Part shown: positions 1 through 10,917 of the stretch, piece after piece | How the letters are laid out: each line of letters opens with the position of its first letter | Numbering within the stretch: position 1 is the stretch's first letter | DNA from: Datura wrightii | Lineage: Eukaryota > Streptophyta > Magnoliopsida > Solanales > Solanaceae | Direction of reading: 5' to 3' | NCBI GenBank assembly: GCA_035772735.1 | Contig: JASDFA010000003.1 | Location: 104,891,001-104,955,000, forward strand | DNA length: 64,000 nt | Position numbers and translations under genes: made by a program | The notes under the pieces: model-generated | Told to the model about the DNA's origin: nothing | What the model saw: the letters and a program-made list of their open reading frames with translations, nothing else | The model's database searches: none

Positions 1-188
1 TGCTGATTGACGTGCGAGGTCATGTCCTACGGGAGCATCTTAGTAGCAGCTCGGAACTCAGCATGAGCAATTAGCTCCGGTGCCTGGGGCTCCTGAACTG
101 GTGGGGCTGGCTGATGCCCATCACTGTTGCAATCCTTGTGGTCTTCTCCATTTCCGTTTCTCCAACCATTCATTCATCGAGGAGCCAT
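1..188 (-). pseudogene. E1 gag, N-terminal fragment
   Basis: Structural capsid polyprotein start of a Tekay/Del chromovirus. Read on the minus strand from an ATG at 188-186, the first residues are MAPR followed at once by a stop. Further on, a Pro/Ala-rich stretch (QPAPPVQEPQAPE) leads into AEFRAATKML, which matches the EFRAAFQML segment of sister copies in this window. A second stop interrupts the sequence near position 30. Only this N-terminal region is visible, because the rest of gag lies beyond the left edge. It cannot be translated as one protein, so it is called a pseudogene. Confidence 0.7.
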
Positions 189-380
189 GATTCTACAATT
201 GCGAATAGCACAATTCAAAAGGATACAAAGACTTTTTATCGCACAACATAGATCATGAAAGAAGGGGACATTTCCTAAACGTCTAGTAGCCTCTTCATCA
301 TAAGTGTGGCGCACTTCACACCCATGAAAAAGTCTCTACTTAACACGGCTTTCAGACACCCTAGGACACTTCAAACCTAT

Positions 381-393
381 GGCTCTGATATGA
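381..393 (-). other. E1 primer-binding site (tRNA-iMet type)
   Basis: On the minus strand this reads a degenerate form of TGGTATCAGAGCC, the usual complement of the 3' end of plant initiator-Met tRNA, a few bases inside the 5' LTR. It sets the direction of E1. Confidence 0.7.
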
Positions 394-397
394 GGTT

Positions 398-2902
398 TGT
401 CACGACCCGTACAGAGGCCCGGATCCTAGACACGGGACAAGGGACCTCGAGAGACCCCAAGTCAATAAACTCAATAAACTGAAGAATCAACAATAGAAAC
501 TCTGTGGAAGTCTAGCTCAACATAACATCAGAATAAGCATTTAAAGGTGAATACATACATATGTATGAAAAGCCTCTAATTTGGATGAGTTGATGGGATA
601 AGACCCCAACTAAATCAACAATACTGAAGCTGAAAATACATAAGGGAAACTGAAAGTCTAGCCCTCGAAGGATGAGGACTCACCAACATAGCAGGTGATA
701 ACTCTGACAACTAACTATAAGCAGGGATGAGCCTGGGAGCTGGGTTATGTATCAAGAAACAATACAACATAGAGTACAGGCGTCAGTACGTGGAATGTAC
801 TAAGTATTCAAGGTAAGTAGAACCGCTTAAGTAAATCACTTAAATCATTTTATAACATATCATTAGCTTTCAAATCTGAGAGGAGGCCTTGCATGCATTC
901 TTTTTGAAGTCATAATCTTTTCATAAAATGATAATACATAGCTTCATAACATCATAACTGACTCGAATGACTCAAAGATGAAATATGACATTTATAAGAA
1001 AAGCTGAAAAATGAGTCAAATCTTGCTTTTAGATCATGCTTGTGTATATAGAAATTATGAGTAGTAAATATGCATAACTGATTCATGAGGAACACTGGGA
1101 GACTCGTCATATAACTGACATACCACAATAGAGCTTACGTGGTCCAAATTATCACACTCAAGTGGGTAGAACAGTCCAAAGCCTTGCCAGGGCTAAAGAC
1201 AATACCATGATATCGATATCAAGCTTGGGGCCCAATCAGGGTAGGGGATAGCTCAAAAGGGAGGTCCCAATATAATATATATAAGTATCATCCTACGTTG
1301 CCTCATAGTTCTGGAGCATAAGGTGATCGACCCTTAGCCCACTCAGTGCTAAACTCTTCTCCAAAAAACATGCATATGCTCTAAATCGTTTAATAGTGAA
1401 GCACAACATTATCCATGACAATGCTGAATAATGAAATCATGCATAAACTCAACATCGTATGAAAACGAAGCTAAACGTTGTCTATGACAAAGCTTAGTAG
1501 TGAAATCATGCATAGACTCGACATCGTATGAAAACAAAGCTCAATAATAACATACATCTCAATTGTGAATTCATGAATATGAGAAACTTTATTTCGAAAC
1601 ATACCACAAGCTCAAACATAACTGGGAGCCTTTACTCCAAAACCATGTGGTAAGCTTACTTTAGAGATACTACATCATCATACTCGATATAAGGGCTTTG
1701 CCCAAAACTTTATCATGATTGGATCTACTCAATATATTTTGAAAAAAATATCATAATCATGGGTAGCTTTAGAAACATGCTTTTCATCATCAAATCTCAT
1801 CATTATCATACATTCATCATCATTCTCTTTTTTCATGAACTTCTAATACATAGGCCTTTAATTTCATAAAACTAGAAAACACAATTTTCATTGAAAACAA
1901 TTTAAAATCTGCCCATGCGTCACAATTCATCAATAGAAACATAATCTAATCGTACCCATGTATAGAAATTGAAGAATTATGCAATTGGGTGAAAACCCCA
2001 TGATCATAGGAATTTGTCATAATTAGATAGAGGTTGGGCATGGGTGTGGAAGGAAACACCCACTCATAACCCTATATACCTGGAAGGGATTGATTCCACC
2101 AAATCTTTAATTATCCATGAGGAAATTGGATGAAAACCTTGAATACTATCCTTGAATCACCTCTTCAACCTCTCAAGTTTGCATTCATGGAAGAAAATAA
2201 CTTAGAATAGATTTTCCCCTGCTAAAACCCATAGAAAAGAACCTTAAACAACGTAGTGTAGGGGCTTAGAATGTAAGAATGATGTAAATACCCTTACTGA
2301 TCATGCAGAAAAACTGCTCACTGGACCAAATAACGAACGACCCAACAGGTCGTTGGAGGATACCACGACCCGTGGTTTCTGTCCATGCTATGCACTGTCC
2401 AGGCTTAGGCCTTGGCTCAAACAATGACTGAAATAATGATTCATTCTTACCTTCAATGGGTCATTCATTATACCGTGGTTTTCTTTTGCCAACTTTGTAC
2501 TTCCTCAAACCATGAGCCTTACCACGACTCCTTACTAGAACCCACGAGTCGTGGTCTCGTTCCATCACATACACTGGCCATCTCACCATCCTAACAACGA
2601 CTACTCACCACAATCCGTGGTACCTCATGACTGGTCGTTGGGTGGTGAGTTACTTCCCTGAATCTCATGTCCACATCTTACCACGACTACAAACATAGGC
2701 TCATTGTTTCCCACAAAGAGTCATTATGCCGGTCGTTGTCTACACTACCCTAAAACCAAAAACCTTCCACAGCTCACTCCAACGGGCCGTTGGTTGAACC
2801 AACGATCCGTAGGACCACTTGTTCTACAACAATTTCCCCAGTTCCAGCAGTTTTAAATTCTTAACTCTCGGGTCTAATCTTAGGCACTTTCGGGGTATTA
2901 CA
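398..2902 (-). repeat. E1 5' LTR (about 2.5 kb)
   Basis: On the plus strand it begins TGTCACGACCCG and ends GGGGTATTACA, i.e. TGTAATACCCC...CGGGTCGTGACA on the element's strand. The body is A/T-rich with many 'cataa/atcat' runs. The part nearest the element's 5' end (about 2330-2860 here, U3) is studded with short palindromes: ACCACG-acc-CGTGGT at 2362-2376 and CCAACGG-g-CCGTTGG at 2779-2793, plus many degenerate relatives. No long ORF is convincing; the short ORFs in it are chance. Confidence 0.88.
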
Positions 2903-3079
2903 GTTCTTGCATTGTTTTTAGATTAAAACATTTATTTTATTTCCAAACATATTTAGCTAAATGTTTATATATCAGATTAGCTTCCTCTTAGTTATTTCAG
3001 TATAAGCTTAGTGTCATGCTAATACCATGGGTTAGCTTGGGGCCACTTCTGGCTCTACGTACCATGTCGCATCTAAGGT
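2903..3079 (+). repeat. E2 5' LTR tail, part 1
   Basis: It contains CATGGGTTAGCTTGG, the plus-strand form of a block found near the end of the other Tekay LTRs (complement near 18230 in E4, direct near 24838 in E6). It is cut at 3079 by E3 and resumes at 10297. E1 abuts it on the left. The E2 LTR start is outside the window or lost. Confidence 0.65.
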
Positions 3080-4421
3080 TGTCATGACCAGAACATAGAC
3101 TCAGATCAAGACACGGATAAAGAACCCCGAGAGACTCCAAGTGAACCCATGACATGAACATTATATCTAACATAACATCAGCAAACGTAAGTTCAACATA
3201 TATAATAGCAGAAGTCTGCATATATATATATATATCAAGCTAAATCTGAATCAACAACAACACACATATTTCTACATAATGTCTTGAAGCCTCTAACATA
3301 ACTGATGAGCTGATGGGATAGCACCCCCCAAACTAGCTCGACAAAGTTTGAAACTAAAAGAAACAAAAAAAACTATAGATGACTGAACGTCCTCGAAAGA
3401 TGAGGACTCACCAACACTGACTGGATAGATCTGAGAGGGAAGCAGGGGCTAATGATACCGTTGAGACTGATCCTTCGGACTTATATCATGAAATGATACA
3501 ACATAAAGTATGCGGTTAGTACTTGGGATGTACTGAGTATGCAAGGTAAGTAAAAATGGACAGTTAAATTACATAAGAGTTCATAAGAGTAGGACAATGT
3601 GATTGTAAGGTAAATATCATAATGTAAACATAAGGGTTCGAGGGTTTCAAAATATTCATAAATCAGTCATAATCATAATCATAGGAGAAAAGCTTCATTA
3701 AACATGACTTGAGCTAATGTAACATAAACATAACCATGTATAAATCATGAGAAACGAAGGGAGGACTCGTCATAACTGACACCATCATGGTAGAGCCTTA
3801 CATGATGCCCCAACTATCTCACTCAAGTGGCCAGAGCTATCCCAGGCTTGCCAGGAAAGGGATGTCAAATATGTGATACTATGAAAAGGGGATCCATTAA
3901 TATTTGAATACATGTAAACCTATGGTGGAACGTAATTCTGAGATACCAGTGTAGTCCTTTGAATGTTGGGCTATTCGGTGGTAGAAACTGCTCCCAAAAA
4001 TATGCACATTAGGGCTCGTATAGTAATCGTAAAATCATTTATGAAGTTCATGGCCAAATTAAAAAAATAAAATGATAGATCCCACTTGAAATACATGATT
4101 AGACATGAATAAGGGCCCGTGAATTGGCCAAGAGTCATAAATCCATAAATGATGAAATCCATGCATACTTGAAAAACCTATATATACTTGATATTCCTAA
4201 ATTTGTGATGACTACTAGAGAGAAATCATATCACAAATCATAAATCATAATTTGGGGCTTAAGAAGATCAAGATCATAATGGAATCATAAATTGACTTTT
4301 CATGAACATACATAATTGGGCATAGTTTAATTTAAAATTTTAGACTATAAATTAATAATCAAAATAGTTATAAAATCTGCCCATAGATCATAAAATATTA
4401 TTTAATACATAAAAGGGGAAC
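3080..4421 (-). repeat. E3 3' LTR, U3-truncated
   Basis: It aligns by eye to the first 1.33 kb (plus-strand sense) of the E3 5' LTR at 8082-9413, including a shared block ending ACATAAAAGGGGAACTG. After that point the sequence switches to integrase coding sequence, whereas the 5' LTR continues another 0.88 kb. The (AT)n tract inside is about 16 bp here and 30 bp in the 5' copy. Confidence 0.85.
3220..3235. repeat. (AT)8 microsatellite in the E3 3' LTR
   Basis: Perfect TA/AT dinucleotide run, allelic in position to the longer run at 8219-8248 in the partner LTR. Confidence 0.95.
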
Positions 4422-4890
4422 TGACAATTCAGACACTTAGCCACTTCCCACTTCCAGGTTGGGATACTAATGTCTTGGAGCACACCTCCAGGTCTTTGAT
4501 GTTCCACTTTCACCTGTTGACAATTCAGACACTTAGCCACAAATTCTGCGATGTCCTTCTTCATGCCACTCCACCAATAGACTTCTTGTAGGTCACAGTA
4601 CATCTTGATGGAACTTGGATGTATAGAGTATCTGGAACAATGAGCCTCGGGAAACATTCGATCTCTCAAATCATCAACACCCGGGACACACAAATGACCC
4701 TAATATTGAAGCACACCATCTCCCCCTTTGGAGAAGACTTCTACCTTCTGATTCTAAATGGCTTCCTTCAACTTTACCAAAATAGGATCCTCATCTTGCC
4801 TAGCTATAACTTCGGTCACTAAGGATGATTCTGACCCATTCTGAATAATGACACCACCATATGTCGAGTCAACAAAATGAAACTCCTAGT
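4422..4890 (-). pseudogene. E3 integrase, N-terminal zinc-finger fragment
   Basis: Minus-strand reading gives the HHCC domain of a gypsy integrase. It shows EAHCSRYSIHPSS, the tryptophan motif VYWWSGMKKD, CLNCQQVKVEHQRPGG, and the linker ISIPTWKWE that precedes the catalytic core. Instead of the core (normally starting EINMDFI), the reading repeats VAKCLNCQ and then enters LTR sequence. In DNA this is a 23-bp perfect direct repeat, 4422-4444 and 4518-4540. The catalytic D,D-35-E domain is therefore absent and no integrase activity is possible. The upstream part, near 4800-4890, carries stop codons. Confidence 0.88.
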
Positions 4891-4899
4891 CGCGCAAAC

Positions 4900-5390
4900 C
4901 GGTGCATATCCTTTACTAACTCTTTCCTCTCCTCATCTATATGAGATACACTCTCCATGGAAAGCCTGCTCAGAGCGTCTTCCACCACATTTTCCTTGCT
5001 CGGATGATAAAGGATACTCATATCATAGTCTTTCAACAACTCCAACCACCTACTCTCGCGCAGATTCAGATCCTTCTAGGTAAACATGTATTGTAGGCTT
5101 TTGTGGTCCATAAACACATCCACATGGACCCTGTACAGATAGTGTCTCAAATCTTCAAGGAAAATACTACCACCACCAATTCGAGATCTTGAGTCGGGTA
5201 GTTCTTCTCATGGACTTTCAGCTGCCTGGAAGCATATGCTATATACTTACCATGCGGCATCAATACATAACCAAGGCTGATCCTTGAAGCATTACAGTAT
5301 ACCACAAACCCATCGGTACCCTCATGTAGGGTCAACACTATTCCTAAGATGAGTTGAGTCTTCAACTCTTAGATGCTCTTCTCACAAGCC
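4900..5390 (-). pseudogene. E3 RNase H domain, degenerate
   Basis: RNase H degrades the RNA strand of the RNA:DNA hybrid during reverse transcription. The reading TDGFVVYCNASRIS, then HGKYIAYASRQLKVHEKNYP and LELVVVVFSLKI, follows the chromovirus RNase H pattern. The usual YCDAS is YCNAS, so the first catalytic Asp is replaced by Asn (codon at 5291-5293). Downstream HVDVFMDHKSLQY follows after a break, with a stop near 5085. It lies between RT and integrase as expected. Confidence 0.82.
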
Positions 5391-6180
5391 TCCGACCATT
5401 GAAACTTCACTTTCTTTTGGGTCAACTTAGTCAATGGGGTTGCAATGGATGAAACCTCACTCGACACCACATGACCCAAAAAGGCCACTGAGTTCAACCA
5501 GAACTCACATTTGTAGAAATTAGCATACAACTAGTGATCCTGAAGAGTTTGTAGCACCACCCTCAAATGAGACACATGCTCCTCCTTGCTCCACGAGTAT
5601 ATAAGAATATCATCTATGAACATAATCACAAACATATCCAAATATGACATGAACACCTTGTTCATCAAATCCATAAAGGCTGCAGGAGCATTCGTTAGTA
5701 TAAAAGACATAAGTACAAACTCATAGTGACCATACCGAGTCTTAATGGTTGTCTTTGGAATATCACTCTCCCGAACCCTGCGCTAATAGTATCCGGATCT
5801 GAGGTCTGTCTTTGAAAAGCACTTTGGCACCTTGAAGCTAATCAAACAGGTCATCAATCCTAGGGAGGGGATAGTTGTTCTTGATGGTAAGTTTGTTTAA
5901 TTTCTGATAATCAATGCACATCTTAAGGCAACCATCCTTCTTTCGAACGAAGAAACTGGTGCACCCCAAGGGGATTTGCTCGGTCTGATGAAACCCTTGT
6001 CTAAAAGATCCTTCAAATTCTCCTTTAACTCCTTTAGCTCAGCTAGACCATTATATAAGGAGGAATATATATATAGGCTATGTATCATAAAGAAGGTCAA
6101 TACTAAAATCAATCTCCCGCTCCAGAGGGGTTCCTGATAAATCATCTGGAAACACTTCCGGGTACTCATATACAACAGCA
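5391..6180 (-). pseudogene. E3 reverse transcriptase, degenerate
   Basis: Copies element RNA into DNA. Visible landmarks on the minus strand are LKDLLDKGFIRPSKSPWGAPV, a frameshift near 5950, a tract reading toward IDDLFD, the palm block FIDDILIYS with both catalytic aspartates intact (5609-5614), and CEFWLNSVAFLGHVVSSE. About 110 bases of the RT-connection segment, which in sister copies ends AGYYRRFVEGFS, are missing near 5452; the sequence passes directly from VSSE to a VSSIATPL-like stretch. Several in-frame stops are present. Confidence 0.82.
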
Positions 6181-6700
6181 ACTGGCTAGATAGTTGGGGT
6201 TTCGGACGTAGAATCCTTAACCTCAACTAGATGGTACACGTAACCTTTAGAAATAATCTTTCTAGACTTAAGGTAGGAAATGAAGCGACCTACAAGCACA
6301 ACTGAACTGCCCTTCCACTCTAAGACTGATTCACCCAGAAATCTGAACTCTACTGCATGGGATCTACAATTGACTGAGGCACAACATGCATGTATCCAAT
6401 CCATGCCGGAGATAACATCAAAATCGGTCATGGCTAGCTCTACCATGTCTGCGGAGGTGACGTTCTGAAGGAATGTGACAGGGCAATTTCTATATACCCG
6501 TCGAGCTAAAACTGAATTGCTGACTGTAGTAGAGACTGAGAAGGGTTCTGATAAAATCTCGAGACTGACTCAATAACTACTAGAAACATAGGGAACTACA
6601 AAAGATAAAGTAGCCCCTGGCTCTAACAATGCATATACATCAAGGTGGAATACTCGTATTATACCGGTAACCACATCTGGTGAAGTTTCATGCTCCTGGC
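6181..6700 (-). pseudogene. E3 aspartic protease, degenerate
   Basis: Retroviral-type protease that processes Gag-Pol. The flap-side half is clear: MVELAMTDFDVISGMDWIH, VEFRFLGESVLEWKGSS and KIISKGYVYHLVEVKD. The active-site block, usually DPGATLSF in this lineage, reads EPGATLSF (codon at 6621-6623), so the catalytic Asp is Glu. A stop separates the two halves near 6570. Confidence 0.8.
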
Positions 6701-6719
6701 GGGATACAAGGGCATAAAA

Positions 6720-7873
6720 CTTGTTCTAGCACTGGTTGCAACCTATACTAGTGGATGCACCCTACTGGGCTGGGCTGGGCGTGTTGGTGCTGCTGCTAAT
6801 CTGGTAGCCTGAGCACGGCCTCCACCATCACCCTATTTAGCAAATGGACACTCCCGGCGCATGTAGCCAGATCTACCACACCCAAAACAGATATCCGATC
6901 CCATCAAGCACTCTCCTATATGACTCTTACCATGCTTCCTACAGGCCAGAAAGGTGCACTCTTTCTGCATGCTCCCTGGTCCCTCGAACATGACGCCCTG
7001 CTCCTCTAATCACCTCACGGTCTGGATGGGGTATTGGCCGATGATGGTGCTGGAGCTAATGACCTAAGATGAGAGTGCTGTCGATGCCTACCTCCCAACC
7101 TCTACTGAGAGAACCCATAACTTTCTATCCTGGCCCCTTGGGCCTCTCTATCACTCAGATGCACCGCCTCCATCTAATGGGCGTGAAAAACCATTTCGGG
7201 AAAATAAATATCCTAATGAAGCATGGCGATCCTACAATCCTTGTCCAGGAAGTCCGTCACTCCATGTACAAACCTGCTCACCCGAGCTCTCTTATCAGCC
7301 ACTAGCTCTGGTGCATACTTGGACAAATGAGTAAACTCCAAAGCATACTCCTAGACTGTCATGTTACCCTGCTTCAAGTTCATTAACTCCGCTGCTTTAA
7401 TCTCCCTCGTCTCACGAAGGAAGAACCGATCTAGAAATGCAGTGTGGTAGGTCTACTATCCTTCCATTGCCTGAACCAGATGTGCGTGACCCCTTTTAAC
7501 TTATATGAGGCTAGGTCTGTGTATTCCTCCCGGTCACTCCATGATTTGAATCTTCAACACTTCATCAAAAAACTCATGTGGATCCTCATCCACCTTTCAT
7601 CTAAGAAACTCCAGAGGGTTCATCCTCAGAATATCTCTGACTCTTGCCATCATTGCATTGCCATTCTAAGGGACATGCCTACCGCCTATTGATTGACCTG
7701 GGTGGTCAGGACTTGAGCTAGCATCAGAATGGCTACCCTAAACTCAGTGTGGGCAACCTGCTCGGGTACATGCTCCTCATGCGCTGGTGGGGCCTGCTGG
7801 TGCCCATCTCCATTGCCATTCTCGTTCCATTTCCATTCTCATTGCTTCTTTCTTTAACTCAGTGAGGAGGCAT
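6720..7873 (-). pseudogene. E3 gag, degenerate, with damaged zinc knuckle
   Basis: Capsid/nucleocapsid precursor. The start ATG (7873) is followed by MPPH and a stop. Capsid-like sequence can be followed in broken frames across 7700-7050. The nucleocapsid knuckle is at 6848-6889, reading CFGCGRSGYMRREC. The spacing of a CX2CX4HX4C knuckle is kept but the His is Tyr (6863-6865), and a stop follows four residues later (6833-6835). No single frame covers the region. Confidence 0.78.
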
Positions 7874-8063
7874 GATTCTGCAAATGCAGATAGCACGAGT
7901 TAGAAGGATAGAGATACATTTCATCGCAAAACATAGATCATAAGAAAGGAACATTTCCTAAAAGTCTCAAAGCCTCTTCGTATTAGATGTGGCACACTTC
8001 ACACTCATGAAAAAGACTCTACTTAATGAGGCTTTTAGACAACCTAGGACACTTCAAAACCTA

Positions 8064-8077
8064 ATTCTGTGATACCA
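8064..8077 (-). other. E3 primer-binding site (tRNA-iMet type)
   Basis: The plus strand reads TTCTGTGATACCA, so the element strand reads TGGTATCACAGAA, one or two changes from the TGGTATCAGAGC expected for plant initiator-Met tRNA. It sits four bases inside the 5' LTR. Confidence 0.8.
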
Positions 8078-8081
8078 AGTT

Positions 8082-8214
8082 TGTCATGATCCGAACATAG
8101 ACCCGGATCGAGACACGGGACAAAGAACCCCGAGAGGCTCCAAGTCGACCCATGGCATGAACATGACATCTAACTAAACATAAGTAAATGTAAGTGTAAC
8201 ATACATAATAGAGG

Positions 8215-8250
<36 letters not shown>

Positions 8251-10291
8251 AGCTAAAGCTGAATAAAAAACAACACACAAATTTCTACTTAATGTCTGAA
8301 AAACCTCTTACATAACTGATGAGCTGATGAGATAGCACCCCCCAACTAGCTTGACAAAGTCTGAAACTAAAAGAAACATAATAAACTATAGATGATTGGA
8401 CGTTCTCGAAAGATGAGGATTCACCAATACTGGCTGGACATGTCTGAAAGGGAAGCAGGGGCTAATGATATGGCTGGGACTGATCCCCTGGACTTGTATC
8501 ATGAACTGATACATCATAGAGTATGCGGCCAGTACTTGGAATGTATTGAGTATGCAAGTTAAGTAAAAATGGATAGTTAAATACATAAGAGTTCATCAGA
8601 GTAGGAAAACATAATCATAAGGTAAATATCATAATGTAAACATAAGGGCTCAAGGTTTTAAAAACATTCATAAATCAGTCATAATCATAATCATAGGAGA
8701 AAAGCTTCATTAAACATGACTGAGCGAAAGTAACATAAACATAACAATGCATAAATCATGAGGAACAATGGGAGGACTTGTCATAACCGACAACATCATG
8801 ATAAAGCCTTACATGATGCGCCAACTATCTCACTCAAGCGGGAAAAGCCGTCCCAGGCTTTCCAGGAAAGGGACGTGCAGTATGTGATATCATGAAAAAG
8901 GGATCCATTAACATTTGGATATATATAAACCTATGGTAACACACAGATTTGAGACAACAGCATAGTCCTTTTAATACTAGGATACTCGGTGCTAGACACT
9001 GCTCCCAAAAACATGAGCTTTAGGGCTTGTGTAGTAACTGTAAAATCATTCATGAAGTTCATAGCCATTTAAAAAAATAACATGATGGATCCCACTTGAA
9101 ATACATTATTAGCCATGATTAAGGGCCTGTGAATCAGCCAAGAGTCATAATTTAAAAAATCATGAAATCCATGCACACTTGATATTCATAAATACGTGAT
9201 GAGTACTTGAGAGAAATTATATCACAAATCATAAATCATAATTTAGGGCTTAAGAAGATCAAGATCATAATGGAATAATAAATTGACTTTTCATAAACAT
9301 ACATAATTGGGCATAGTTTAATTTAAAATTTGAAACTCTAAATTAATAATCAAAATATTTATGAAATCTTCCCATAGATCATAAAACATGATTTAATACA
9401 TAAAAGGGGAACTGGCAATCGTTAGATCATAGAGAATTTCACAAGAATTGGAATAAACCCCATAAGATCATGAAATTTGAATCTAGAATTGAAATCCATA
9501 GAATTGAAAATAATCTAAGGCATGGGAATGAAAGGAACTCCCATTCATAGCCTCACATACCTAGGTAAATCGATTTCACACTCCCACTAGAAAGACCAAA
9601 GAAAATTGACCAGAATTTGATGAAATTCCTCACACTTGATCTTCAAGGAAGGCTCTAGGTTGCAAGCATGGAGTCGGATACTTAGAATGAACTTACCCCT
9701 CTTAAGACCCACCTTAAAGAGCATAAAACGATGTAGTTTAGGACCTTAGGGATTAGGAATGTCTAATATACCCTTAATGGAAAACCTGGAAAATCTGCAT
9801 TTTCGGTGACCATGACTAATCCAACGGGTCGTTACAAGCTTCCAAAAGTCATTGTTTCCCCCATTGCTTCATCCTAGGTTCCAGTTCTAGACCTATTACC
9901 ACGATAGGTTCCACGAGTCGTACCTAGCTCCAACGAGTTATGGCTACCATCTGTTGTCACCACTATCCCTTTTCCAGAAACCTTCCAATGGGACCATATA
10001 ACGACTCGTCCTTTCTAACAATGAGTCATCCTATGACTTGTGCCAACCCTTTTTCACCAAGACCATCTTCATAATGACTCATTCCAATGATCCATTACTT
10101 CAACCAATAGGTTGTCTTCATACCCATTACTTCACAACATACTTTGCAGGTTCTCACCACGGGCACCTCCGAGGGGTCATTAGTCCCACCAACGATCCGT
10201 ATCACGACTCATTCTGAGAATAAATCTTAGATTTCTGCTACTTTTCATTTCAAATCCCAATTCTAGTCTTAGGCACTTCCGGGGTATTACA
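8082..10291 (-). repeat. E3 5' LTR (2.2 kb, complete)
   Basis: It begins TGTCATGATCCG and ends GGGGTATTACA on the plus strand. It contains the (AT)15 run at 8219-8248. The U3 part (about 9800-10220) holds decayed ACGA/TCGT palindromic motifs like those in E1 and E11, many with CG changed to CA or TG. Confidence 0.9.
8219..8248. repeat. (AT)15 microsatellite in the E3 5' LTR
   Basis: Perfect 30-bp dinucleotide run at the same LTR position as the 16-bp run at 3220. Confidence 0.97.
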
Positions 10292-10296
10292 AAGGT

Positions 10297-10315
10297 ACAG
10301 ACTCAAGTCGTGACA
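10297..10315 (+). repeat. E2 5' LTR tail, part 2
   Basis: The last bases of the E2 LTR, ending GTCGTGACA. Continuity with 2903-3079 is established by removing E3 and one copy of its AAGGT duplication. Confidence 0.75.
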
Positions 10316-10320
10316 TACTC

Positions 10321-10332
10321 GGTATCAGAGCA
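10321..10332 (+). other. E2 primer-binding site (tRNA-iMet type)
   Basis: GGTATCAGAGCA follows the LTR end after five bases. This is the standard iMet site of Tekay elements and fixes E2 on the plus strand. Confidence 0.85.
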
Positions 10333-10529
10333 ATAGGTTTAAACTGTCCTAGAGTGTTTGAAAGTCGCGTTAAGTAGAGTATTTTTCATGATTGTAAAGC
10401 ACATCACATTTATAAGGAAGAGGCAGCTTAATGTTCTTAGGAAAACTTCTTTTCTATCATTTTCAATATCGTGCGATAGAGTCCAACTCTGTTTTCCCTT
10501 ATAACTCGTGTTATACGAGTTTGCAAAAA

Positions 10530-10917
10530 AGCCTCCAAAAGAGCTAACAGATAAAGAAATAGGAATCTGCCAGCATCACCAGTAGTTGCAGAGCCTGTGA
10601 ATGATCAGGTTTTAAATGTGGAATTTAGGGTTGTCTTTCAAATGTTAGCACAGACCATTACCGCTCAGGTTAACTAGAACGTAGTCGTATTTGTGAATCC
10701 TAATGGAAATATGGTATCTGCTAAGGTTCAAGACTTTACCAGAATGAAATCACCTGAATTCCACAGTTCGAAGGTGGATGAGGATCGACAGGATTTCATC
10801 GATGAGGTTTAGAAAATCACTTAGATCATGAGAATCATTACGATTGAAAGTGCAAACTTGGTTTCTTACCAATTGAAGGAGGTAGCACACCTATGGTTTA
10901 AGTAGTGGAAGGAAAGC
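10530..10917 (+). pseudogene. E2 gag, N-terminal half, degenerate
   Basis: Plus-strand reading gives the gag core of a Tekay element: NPNGNMVSAKVQDFTRMKSP, EFHSSKVDEDRQDFIDEV, then stops, and SANLVSYQLKEVAHLWFK before a stop and WKES. Several in-frame stops are present. The sequence is cut at WKES by E4, whose left LTR starts at 10918; the five bases before it are AAAGC. The remainder of E2 gag is not found on the other side of E4, where protease sequence of E6 appears instead. Confidence 0.8.

Larger units (their letters stand above)
1..2902 (-). mobile_element. E1: Tekay-type Ty3/gypsy element, 5' part (gag start and 5' LTR), running off the left edge
   Basis: The element reads on the minus strand. 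Its 5' LTR lies to the right and the start of gag lies at the window's left edge, so most of the element is outside. The lineage follows from the LTR ends (TGTAATACCCC at 2902, CGTGACA at 398), the initiator-Met primer site and a gag N-terminus shared with E2-E4. The five bases right of the LTR are GTTCT; the matching left duplication cannot be seen. The sequence to the right (2903 on) reads as LTR tail of E2, so E1 is inferred to have inserted into E2. Confidence 0.85.
3080..10291 (-). mobile_element. E3: Tekay-type element with truncated 3' LTR, inserted in the E2 LTR
   Basis: Both outer ends are recognisable, TGTCATGAC at 3080 and GGGGTATTACA ending 10291, and are flanked by a perfect five-base target duplication AAGGT (3075-3079 and 10292-10296). 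Removing the element rejoins an LTR end that runs straight into a tRNA-iMet primer site. Minus-strand order from right to left is 5' LTR, primer site, gag, protease, RT, RNase H, integrase zinc finger, and part of the 3' LTR. The integrase core, C-terminus, chromodomain, polypurine tract and about 0.9 kb of 3' LTR U3 are missing at one junction near 4421. Confidence 0.92.
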
